Shown here in pieces: positions 6,269 to 11,754 of a stretch of DNA of 14,110 nucleotides. A program made the translations under genes and the position numbers. The notes beneath the pieces were generated by a model. It did not search any database. It had not been told where the DNA came from and saw nothing but the letters and a program-made list of their open reading frames with translations. Within the stretch, counting starts at the first letter, position 1. The number at the start of each line of letters is the position of its first letter. Origin of the DNA: CAZAQB01 sp964487155 (GTDB lineage Bacteria > Pseudomonadota > Gammaproteobacteria > Nitrococcales > Nitrococcaceae); NCBI GenBank assembly GCA_964487155.1, contig CAZAQB010000088.1, positions 1 through 14,110 of the forward strand. The letters run 5' to 3'.

Positions 6269-6284
6269 GGCGCCTGCGGGCGCC
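6269..6284 (+). promoter_or_regulatory. Palindromic stem before the CMD gene
   Basis: GGCGCC (6269-6274) and GGCGCC (6279-6284) form a 6-base stem with loop TGCG, ending 8 bases before the Shine-Dalgarno. There is no T-run. It may be an intercistronic stem or a weak end signal for the upstream gene. Confidence 0.35.
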
Positions 6285-6305
6285 GATTGCCCGGGAGGCG
6301 CAAGG

Positions 6306-6635
6306 ATGGACGACGAGAGTAACGAGAATCTGCCCGGCGCCGCCGGTGACCTGGCGGACGACTGCCCCGAGATCTGGGCCGCCTACCAAAGACTGGGCGC
6401 GGCCTGCGCCGAGGCGGGTCCCCTGGATCCGCCCACCATGCGCCTGGTGAAACTCGCCCTCGCCATCGGCGCGGCCTCCGAGGGCGCGGTGCACTCCCAC
6501 GTGCGCCGGGGCCTGGACGAGGGGCTGGAACCCGACGCACTGCGCCACGTCCCGATGCTGGCCATCAGCACCCTGGGGTTTCCGCGGGCCATGGCGGCGC
6601 TCACCTGGGTCGACGACATCCTCGACGAGGACTGA
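6306..6635 (+). CDS. Carboxymuconolactone decarboxylase-family (AhpD-fold) protein
   Basis: The 109-residue protein has the single all-helical CMD domain. The core runs LDPPTMRLVKLALAIG (40-55), then EGAVHSHVRRGLDEG (59-73), then LRHVPMLAISTLGFP (79-93) and MAALTWVDDIL (96-106). In AhpD-type members the second segment carries a CxxC redox pair; here it reads E59-G-A-V-H63-S-H65 with no cysteine. The protein therefore belongs to the non-redox subgroup, whose function is mostly unknown. Cysteines exist only outside it (C20, C34). The ATG start is well supported by GGGAGG (6293-6298), 7 bases upstream. A palindrome GGCGCC-TGCG-GGCGCC (6269-6284) precedes the ribosome binding site. Probable partner or passenger of the upstream 139-residue gene. 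Confidence 0.88.
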   Translation: MDDESNENLPGAAGDLADDCPEIWAAYQRLGAACAEAGPLDPPTMRLVKLALAIGAASEGAVHSHVRRGLDEGLEPDALRHVPMLAISTLGFPRAMAALTWVDDILDED

Positions 6636-6672
6636 TCCCGGCGTCCATCAGCCCGCTATCATGCCGCCTCTG

Positions 6673-6835
6673 GCCCGAAGATTTCATGAATTTGTGCTGA
6701 TATCGCGTAGGATATTGGTTTCACAAGAGACCTTTCGAAGGAGCGGCCTATCGGTGAGTACGGCCGACTGAGAAAAGATGCCTTGTGGGGCCAACAGACA
6801 AGCGAGATCGGTGCAATTTTGTGAAATCTTCGGGC
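6673..6835. mobile_element. Internally deleted insertion-sequence remnant or MITE-like element
   Basis: The 14-base ends GCCCGAAGATTTCA (6673-6686) and TGAAATCTTCGGGC (6822-6835) are perfect inverted copies. The 163-base interval is visibly less GC-rich than its surroundings. Its right half carries a frame that ends in a stop inside the right end, as expected for a transposase C-terminus. This looks like an IS that lost its middle but kept both ends. No clear target duplication is seen. The ends recall IS1380-type or related DDE elements, but this family assignment is from memory and tentative. Confidence 0.5.
6711..6824 (+). pseudogene. Transposase C-terminal fragment (scar)
   Basis: From the codon after an in-frame TAG (6708-6710) a 37-codon frame runs to TGA 6822-6824. 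Its final part reads YGRLRKDALWGQQTSEIGAIL, which looks like a genuine protein tail. The stop lies within the right inverted end. No start codon or catalytic residue remains. Reading it as a transposase end rests on its position against the terminal repeat, not on a search. Confidence 0.35.
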
Positions 6836-6929
6836 TAGAACTGAAATCCGCCCAATGAGCCTGGTCTCCAGGCGCAGGCGGCCGGAGCGGGACTCGGGTC
6901 CCAATCGACACCTCCGGGCCGTCCCTCGT

Positions 6930-6950
6930 TTTTGTGAAATCCTCGGGCTA
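6930..6950 (+). repeat. Third, solo copy of the IS end
   Basis: The 21 bases 6930-6950 repeat 6817-6837 in the same orientation with one mismatch (T to C in the middle), 113 bases downstream. The shared core is TTTTGTGAAATC and CGGGCTA. This solo end suggests a second insertion or an earlier longer element, now eroded. Confidence 0.65.
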
Positions 6951-7005
6951 AGTCCGACAGGCTGCTAGAGTACGCGCCTGGAAGCCACGGCTGGCGGAGA
7001 AGCAC

Positions 7006-8073
7006 TTGTCGACGCACCGATGCCATGCCTCGCGAGCCACTGCCCTGCTGTTGACCGCCCTGGCGGCCGGCTGCGCCGCTCCGCCGCCCAGCCCGAACCT
7101 GGACGAGTTGCCCGCCTGGCCTGCGCCCCCTGCCGAGCCGCGCTACCGCTACGAAGTGACCCTGCGCGACAGCGACGACCTGCAGCCCGGGCAGGCCAGT
7201 CTGCTTCAACGACTGGCAGGAAATACATCACAAAACGTGGGATTCAAGGATCCCCAGGCCGTCGCGGCCCGCCGGGGCATGATCTACGTCAGTGATCCGG
7301 GCTACCCGGTTGTGCATGCTTTCGACGTTCCGCGCCGCCGGGTGTTCTGGTTCGGGTACCGATTCGAGGGCCGCCTCGTCAAGCCCATGGATCTGGATCT
7401 GGACGCCGAGGGCATGGTGTATCTGGCCGATGCCGGTGGCGGACGGGTGGTGGTCTACGATCCGTATGGGCTGTTTCAGCGGGACATCGGCGGCGATGAA
7501 GATTTTGATCGCCTGACAGCCGTTGCCGTGAACGAGGCCGGCGACCGGATCTACCTGCTGGACACCGGTGGGGTGGATTCCCGGCGCCACCGCATCGTGA
7601 TGTACGACGGCGCGGGCGTGCGCCTGGGAGAGATCGGCCGTCGGGGCGACGGCCCGGCAGAATTCAACCTGCCCCTGGACGTGGACGTGGGCCCGGATGG
7701 CACTGTCTACGTGCTGGACGCCGGCAACTTCCGGGTCCAGGCCCTGAGCCCGGACGGCGAGTTTCTCCGGGAGTGGGGCACGGTGGGCCGGGGCTTCGGG
7801 CAGTTCGCCCGCCCCAAGTCCCTGGCGGTGGACGATGAAGGACGAGTCTACGTGCTGGACGCCTCCTTCGGAAACGTGCAGATCTTCTCGCCGGAGGGGG
7901 AACTGTTGCTGCCTGTTGGCCGGCTGGGCGATCTGGACCGCCCCGGCAGGTATTCCCTGCCGGCGGGGGTGGCGGTGGACGAGACCGGGCGGATCTATGT
8001 CCTGGACAAGCTGTTCAGGAAACTGGAAGTGATCCGGCCGGTGGCGCCGGACGAATCACAGGTCTCGGGCTGA
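7006..8073 (+). CDS. NHL-repeat six-bladed beta-propeller lipoprotein
   Basis: The 355-residue protein is exported and lipid-anchored. Residues 1-12 are basic, 13-21 hydrophobic, and the lipobox LAAGC ends at C23, followed by a proline-rich linker. The rest is six NHL blades, starting near residues 80, 125, 168, 219, 266 and 316, each with the pattern hydrophobic-AVD-x-G-xx-YVLD. NHL propellers bind proteins or other ligands and are usually not enzymes. The start is TTG 7006: GGAGAAG (6996-7002) precedes it closely, and it gives a proper signal sequence, while no ATG or GTG does. The pentaheme cytochrome gene follows after 96 bases on the same strand. NHL proteins sit beside multiheme cytochromes in several metal-reducing bacteria, so a scaffold or maturation role in electron export is a reasonable inference. 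The promoter likely lies in or next to the IS remnant upstream. Confidence 0.88.
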   Translation: MSTHRCHASRATALLLTALAAGCAAPPPSPNLDELPAWPAPPAEPRYRYEVTLRDSDDLQPGQASLLQRLAGNTSQNVGFKDPQAVAARRGMIYVSDPGYPVVHAFDVPRRRVFWFGYRFEGRLVKPMDLDLDAEGMVYLADAGGGRVVVYDPYGLFQRDIGGDEDFDRLTAVAVNEAGDRIYLLDTGGVDSRRHRIVMYDGAGVRLGEIGRRGDGPAEFNLPLDVDVGPDGTVYVLDAGNFRVQALSPDGEFLREWGTVGRGFGQFARPKSLAVDDEGRVYVLDASFGNVQIFSPEGELLLPVGRLGDLDRPGRYSLPAGVAVDETGRIYVLDKLFRKLEVIRPVAPDESQVSG

Positions 8074-8169
8074 GGCCCGTTTCGCCCCTCAAGGGGGCTG
8101 GTCGCAGAGCTTGGATCCCGGACGGATCACCCGCAGGCATTGCCGGCGGGGCGTGGGGAGAGGATGTCT

Positions 8170-9117
8170 ATGATGGGGAACGCGACGCGCAGCTGGGCAC
8201 TGGTGTCCGGCCTTGGGGTGCTGGCAGCGATCCCGCTGCAGTCCCTGGCGGACCGCAACGCCAACGACAGCGAATTCAGCAACTTCGACAGCATCGTCAA
8301 CACCCGCCACAACCTCACCCAGCGGGGCGGCACCGGCAACACCGTGGACGCCGGGCTGATGGACAGCCAGCGCAACGACTACGGCGCCGTCTGCGTTTAC
8401 TGCCACACCCCCCACGGGGCCAGCGGCGCCATCAACGCGCCGCTGTGGAACCACACCATCAGTACCAACGCGCCGGAAAGTTTCTACACCACCTATGACG
8501 AGCTGGGCACGATCTCTCTAACCCAGAACGTGAGTGCCCCCGGCCCCAATTCCCTGACCTGCCTCTCCTGTCATGACGGCACCGTGGGCATCGACTCCGT
8601 GATCAATATGCCTGGGGCCGGCAAGCATCAGACGAGCCAGGAGGTGGGGCCCCAGGACGACGGCTTTCTGGATACTTGGGATGGCATCGGCGGCGGCGGT
8701 GGCGCCAATCACGTGGGCTTGAATTCAACCGGCTGTCTGGTCTGTCACATCTCCGGCGAGACCCCCGACCTGTTCCCCAACGCCCAGGACTTCCGCTCCT
8801 TCGTCATCGGCCAGGACCTTCGCGATGACCACCCGGTGGGCATCACCTTCCCCACCAGCGGCGCCCGGGCGGCGGAGTTCAACCAGCCCGGGGGCATCCG
8901 CAGCGGGCTGGTGTTCTTCGACCTGAACGGCAACGCCCGCGCCAACACCGACGAGGTGCGCCTGTACGACACCGGCGGCGGGCCCGAGGTGGAGTGCGCC
9001 TCCTGCCACGACCCCCACGGCGTGCCCTCGGGCGGAGCGGGCTCCCAGTTCCTGCCCACCTTCCTGCGGGTCACCAACGACAACAGCGCCCTCTGCCGCA
9101 CCTGCCATAACATCTGA
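8170..9117 (+). CDS. Secreted pentaheme c-type cytochrome (doubled CXXCH type)
   Basis: The 315-residue product has a Sec signal peptide (hydrophobic 10-26, cleavage likely after SLA at 25-27). It carries five heme-binding motifs: CVYCH (75-79), CLSCH (131-135), CLVCH (189-193), CASCH (276-280) and CRTCH (309-313), the last two residues from the C-terminus. Motifs 1 and 4 read CxxCHxPHG, typical of the doubled-CXXCH family. Seven further histidines (47, 82, 95, 153, 181, 221, 283) exceed the five needed for bis-histidine ligation. No membrane anchor is present, so it is soluble in the periplasm or exported. ATG 8170 is preferred: the purine run GGGGAGAGG (8155-8163) ends 6 bases before it; ATG 8164 directly abuts that run, and a TTG at 8140 is less likely. 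It is downstream of the NHL lipoprotein gene and converges with a small membrane-protein gene. Function is inferred as electron transfer; the redox partner is unknown. Confidence 0.92.
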   Translation: MMGNATRSWALVSGLGVLAAIPLQSLADRNANDSEFSNFDSIVNTRHNLTQRGGTGNTVDAGLMDSQRNDYGAVCVYCHTPHGASGAINAPLWNHTISTNAPESFYTTYDELGTISLTQNVSAPGPNSLTCLSCHDGTVGIDSVINMPGAGKHQTSQEVGPQDDGFLDTWDGIGGGGGANHVGLNSTGCLVCHISGETPDLFPNAQDFRSFVIGQDLRDDHPVGITFPTSGARAAEFNQPGGIRSGLVFFDLNGNARANTDEVRLYDTGGGPEVECASCHDPHGVPSGGAGSQFLPTFLRVTNDNSALCRTCHNI

Positions 9118-9135
9118 CAGCGGGCCCCGGCGCCG

Positions 9136-9327
9136 TCACTTCGCTGCCAGGAGAAGCAGCGCCGAGCCGGTCCCGGCGCACAGCAGCGCCAGCATCCACG
9201 CCACCCGGCCCGCCCAGGGCCAATGCCGCGGGCAGCGCGGTGCGCGCCAGCGCTGGTAGGCGGCAATGCCCGCCGCCAGGGCCAGCAGCGCTGCCCCGGT
9301 GACCGGCAGAGTCAGGCTGGCGTTCAT
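9136..9327 (-). CDS. Small two-helix membrane protein, 63 residues
   Basis: ATG 9325-9327 is preceded by a near-perfect Shine-Dalgarno, GGAGGTGA (9335-9342 on the minus strand), 7 bases upstream. The product has two hydrophobic helices (about 7-24 and 43-62). They are joined by a basic, tryptophan-rich loop (QRWRAPRCPRHWPWAGR, 25-41) that should face the cytoplasm, so both ends would lie outside. The stop is 18 bases from the stop of the converging cytochrome gene, and the start faces the 630-residue membrane protein across a 153-base divergent region. I recognise no family. It could be an accessory subunit or a regulator of the neighbouring cytochrome or membrane protein; this is context only. 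Confidence 0.72.
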   Translation of the reverse strand: MNASLTLPVTGAALLALAAGIAAYQRWRAPRCPRHWPWAGRVAWMLALLCAGTGSALLLLAAK

Positions 9328-9334
9328 TACCGGT

Positions 9335-9342
9335 TCACCTCC
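9335..9342 (-). promoter_or_regulatory. Strong ribosome binding site of the small membrane protein
   Basis: GGAGGTGA on the minus strand, 7 bases before ATG 9327. This is the best Shine-Dalgarno in the window and the main evidence that the 63-codon frame is real. Confidence 0.7.
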
Positions 9343-9362
9343 GTCGATCCGCTGCACGTTAA

Positions 9363-9409
9363 GCCAGGGGCAATATTGCCTGGCTCGGCCGGTCACTTGC
9401 CACTGGCAA
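9363..9409. promoter_or_regulatory. Two adjacent dyads in a divergent promoter region
   Basis: Dyad 1 (9363-9384) has arms GCCAGG and CCTGGC around an inner palindrome GCAATATTGC (9370-9379). Dyad 2 (9397-9409) is TTGCC-ACT-GGCAA. Both lie between the divergent starts at 9327 and 9481 and stand out as an AT-containing patch. They may be operators controlling one or both genes. No clear -35/-10 pair was found. Confidence 0.4.
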
Positions 9410-9480
9410 AATCCCCTGCATGTCGCAGACTTGCAGTCAGGAGCTCGACTCCAAGCCGCGTGCCCCGGAGGGCCGCTGCC

Positions 9481-11373
9481 ATGCCGTTTCTGGAGTTCCT
9501 GTCCGACGATCCCCTGCAGCTTGCCGCCTGGGTACTGGGGCTGGCCATCGTGCTGCCCTTCGCCTGGCGCACGTTCAACGCCGACGGCTACTACCTGGAG
9601 CCCTCGGAGGACGGTCCGGAACCGCTGCCCGGCCGTCCCGGCTTCCTGCCGCCGGTATTGCCCTCCTACGCCACCAGCAAGCGCCGCTACCGGGCCTGGT
9701 CGGCGCTCTACAGCGCCTCGGTGCTGCTGAGCTACGTGATGGCCAGCGCGGTGTTCTCCGACCAGCTGGCGGACCCGGCGAAGATCGAGCAGTTGCGCCG
9801 CGCGCTGGATCCGGAACTGGGCCTGTGGGTGGCATTGCTGGGCGCCTATCCGCCACTGCTCACGGCGCTCGCCATGCCCTACATCCACGCCAACCTGCCG
9901 GCCCGCATCAACGTCTTCCAGTGGTGGCGGGACTTCGCCCACCGCCAGGCGCACATCCCCGAGCAGGCCCGGGCGTTGTACGGGCGGCTCAAAAACACGC
10001 CGCTGCGGCTCAGCGATGGTGACCGTTCCGACGCCATTCAGTTCGTCAGCGAGGTCGCCGGCGGCGGCGGAGACCTGCTCCAGAGCGGCGACTTCGAGCA
10101 CCCCCAGCGCTCCCTGTACGGAAACTGGGCCCGGGCCTGCCACTTCCTGGCCAGTGCCCAGCGGCTCTGCGACCGTGATTCCGCCTACGACCTGACCGCG
10201 CGGCGCACCGAGCTCAACTACCCCAACATCCGCGAGCACCTGCGGGTGCTGGGGGGCGAGATCGCCCAGTTCCGCACCCATGGCGCCGCCAGCCAGGAGC
10301 GCTTCCTGGAGGACTACAGCGCCCGCTTCCTGGCCCAGGTCTGCCAGTTCATGGTCTGCCTGATCGTCGCCAACGAGGGCACGGAACAGGCCGTGCGCCA
10401 TCGCCTCAGGGATCTGGGGGTGATGGTCCAGCACCGCCCCCGTTACGCCCTGGACCCCTCCACGCTGCTGGGCTCCATGCTGCTGTTCGGCGGCGGCGTG
10501 ATCCTGGTGTCCTTCGGCCTGGGGCTGCTCAGCGGGCGCAGCCCCGCCGACGGCGAGGGCTGGGCGCCGGCGCGCACCGCGGTCTCCGCCCTGCTGGTGA
10601 TCTACGCGCCGGTGGCCGCGGTGTTCTTCGCCAAGGTGCTGCTCGCCGCCCGCTGGCCGGTGCGCGGCGCCTTCTCGCCGCGCCAGTTCCCGGCACCCCA
10701 CGTCTACGGCTTTCTGGCTGGATGCCTGGTCGGCGCCCTGGGCTTCCTGGCGGCAGATGCCCTGGGCGTGCTGCGCGGCCCCTGGGACGCCTACCTGCCC
10801 TTCGTGGTGCTGTCCGGCTGCGCGGCGCTGCTGGCGGCCCACTGCATCGACCTGCCGGCCCGGCGCTTCCGGGCTCCCCGGGCCGTCGGCCGCTGCCTGA
10901 TGGTGGCAACGGTGGCCGCGACGCTGTTCGGAACGCTCGGCTACTTCGCGCTGCTGTGGTCCCAGGCGCTGCTGCCGACTGAGATCAGCATCGACTCCCG
11001 GATCGATCTGGCGCTGGTCATGATGGCATCGGTGGGCGCCATCATCGGCATCGCGGTGTCGCTTTCCAGCGAGATCATGTCCTGGGTGCGCGGCGACGTG
11101 GACGCGCTGACGCTGAACATGGCCACCTACCTGGAACCGGTTCTGGACCGAGTGGATGTGGACTCCCTGGACGCCGAGGGGCTGAGCCAGGAAGTGCGCG
11201 CCCGGATCCACCGCCTGCCCCGGGAGTTCGTGGCCTACCTGCAGCACCAGGAAGTCCTCGACCGCAATCACGGCCTCACCGAGCGGGGCTTCAGGCTGCT
11301 GCGCCAGGGCGGCGGCGGCGTGCCCGACGCCGACGACACCACCAACTTCTACCCGGAGAGCAAGGCCGCCTGA
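9481..11373 (+). CDS. Polytopic membrane protein of unknown function, 630 residues
   Basis: I do not recognise this protein. ATG 9481 has GGAGGG (9467-9472) 8 bases upstream. Hydrophobic segments lie near 12-30, 76-92, 115-134, 330-351, 366-390, 408-431, 437-455, 471-494 and 508-528, so about nine helices. They are arranged as three at the front, a soluble domain of about 195 residues (135-329), six at the back and a soluble tail of about 100 residues (529-630). The middle domain is rich in charged helices with a WARACHFLASAQRLCDRDSAY stretch (216-236), and it holds scattered cysteines (220, 230, 288, 293). The tail looks helical (EGLSQEVRARIHRLPREF, 566-583). No ATPase, kinase or transporter signature is visible. 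It is divergent from the 63-residue membrane protein and is followed by the REP cluster. Base composition matches its neighbours. A stress, transport or envelope role is possible, but I cannot say which. Confidence 0.85.
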   Translation: MPFLEFLSDDPLQLAAWVLGLAIVLPFAWRTFNADGYYLEPSEDGPEPLPGRPGFLPPVLPSYATSKRRYRAWSALYSASVLLSYVMASAVFSDQLADPAKIEQLRRALDPELGLWVALLGAYPPLLTALAMPYIHANLPARINVFQWWRDFAHRQAHIPEQARALYGRLKNTPLRLSDGDRSDAIQFVSEVAGGGGDLLQSGDFEHPQRSLYGNWARACHFLASAQRLCDRDSAYDLTARRTELNYPNIREHLRVLGGEIAQFRTHGAASQERFLEDYSARFLAQVCQFMVCLIVANEGTEQAVRHRLRDLGVMVQHRPRYALDPSTLLGSMLLFGGGVILVSFGLGLLSGRSPADGEGWAPARTAVSALLVIYAPVAAVFFAKVLLAARWPVRGAFSPRQFPAPHVYGFLAGCLVGALGFLAADALGVLRGPWDAYLPFVVLSGCAALLAAHCIDLPARRFRAPRAVGRCLMVATVAATLFGTLGYFALLWSQALLPTEISIDSRIDLALVMMASVGAIIGIAVSLSSEIMSWVRGDVDALTLNMATYLEPVLDRVDVDSLDAEGLSQEVRARIHRLPREFVAYLQHQEVLDRNHGLTERGFRLLRQGGGGVPDADDTTNFYPESKAA

Positions 11374-11417
11374 GAGGCCGTTTACACAATAATCCGCTGG
11401 ACCAGGGACAACGGGTG

Positions 11418-11487
11418 ATCCCACCCGGCGCCGACCGAAGCCCGCCGTAGGGCACGTTGCGCAGAAACGTGCCATCGGGCGGTGGCA
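11418..11487 (+). repeat. 70-base dispersed repeat, left copy
   Basis: This copy aligns without gaps to the reverse complement of 14025-14094, with about 7 mismatches in 70 by eye. It starts ATCCCACC, contains GAAGCCCGCCGTAGGGCACG and ends GGGCGGTGGCA. The REP-like hairpin 11447-11473 is its core. The copies flank ftsH in inverted orientation. Confidence 0.85.
11447..11473 (+). repeat. GTAG-type REP palindrome A
   Basis: GTAG (11447-11450) is followed by perfect arms GGCACGTT (11451-11458) and AACGTGCC (11466-11473) with loop GCGCAGA. A 5' GTAG followed by a hairpin is the hallmark of REP elements mobilised by RAYT transposases. Confidence 0.75.
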
Positions 11488-11554
11488 TGGGTGCCTCGGC
11501 CTGGGGCACGCACGGGCCCTGTGACCGAACACCGTGGCCTTGGCTACGCTGGCG

Positions 11555-11582
11555 CCCACGTTTCTCCGCAACGTGGGGCTAC
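11555..11582 (-). repeat. GTAG-type REP palindrome B
   Basis: Read on the minus strand: GTAG (11579-11582) then one C, then arms CCCACGTT and AACGTGGG (11570-11577 and 11555-11562) with loop GCGGAGA. The stem differs from copy A at its outer bases, but both arms changed together. Confidence 0.7.
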
Positions 11583-11634
11583 GGCGAGTGGTACCACCGC
11601 CTCAGCCCGGCCCGACGCCAAGCCGAAGCCTGCC

Positions 11635-11661
11635 GTAGGGCAGGTGGCGGAGAAATCTGCC
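11635..11661 (+). repeat. GTAG-type REP palindrome C
   Basis: GTAG (11635-11638) followed by GGCAGGT (11639-11645) and ATCTGCC (11655-11661); six Watson-Crick pairs plus one G-U pair. The loop again contains GGAGA, and the outer flanks GAAGCCTGCC and CGGGCGG match copy A. Confidence 0.7.
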
Positions 11662-11754
11662 ACTTCGGGCGGGGGGCTTGGGCCGGCACCGGCGCCAAGG
11701 GTGTCTCAAGGGCCTCGCAGCCCCTTCCCCCCGTAACCCGACAACCGGGCGCCC

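Larger units (their letters stand above)
11374..11754. other. Non-coding region filled with REP-like palindromes
   Basis: The 381 bases between the convergent 630-residue gene and ftsH hold no credible gene. They contain three GTAG-headed palindromes (listed separately), a further imperfect stem GTGCCTC/GGGGCAC (11491-11509), and short GC-rich spacers. A plus-strand terminator follows at 11759-11777. Confidence 0.7.

Noticed and set aside
6659..6904. 81-residue minus-strand ORF across the IS remnant
   Set aside because: It has no Shine-Dalgarno and no domain. The plus-strand frame that stops inside the terminal repeat explains the segment better.
9388..9406. Sigma-54 promoter (TGGCA...GC) upstream of the small membrane protein
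   Set aside because: GG-N10-GC spacing is met on the minus strand, but the -12 element reads CGGC where TTGC is expected. A plus-strand candidate has the wrong spacing.
9136..11571. 811-residue minus-strand ORF antisense to the 630-residue membrane protein
   Set aside because: Long antisense frames are common in very GC-rich genes. Its composition (histidine-, glutamine- and alanine-rich, no domain) is typical of a shadow. Only its last 63 codons, which have their own ribosome site, are accepted.
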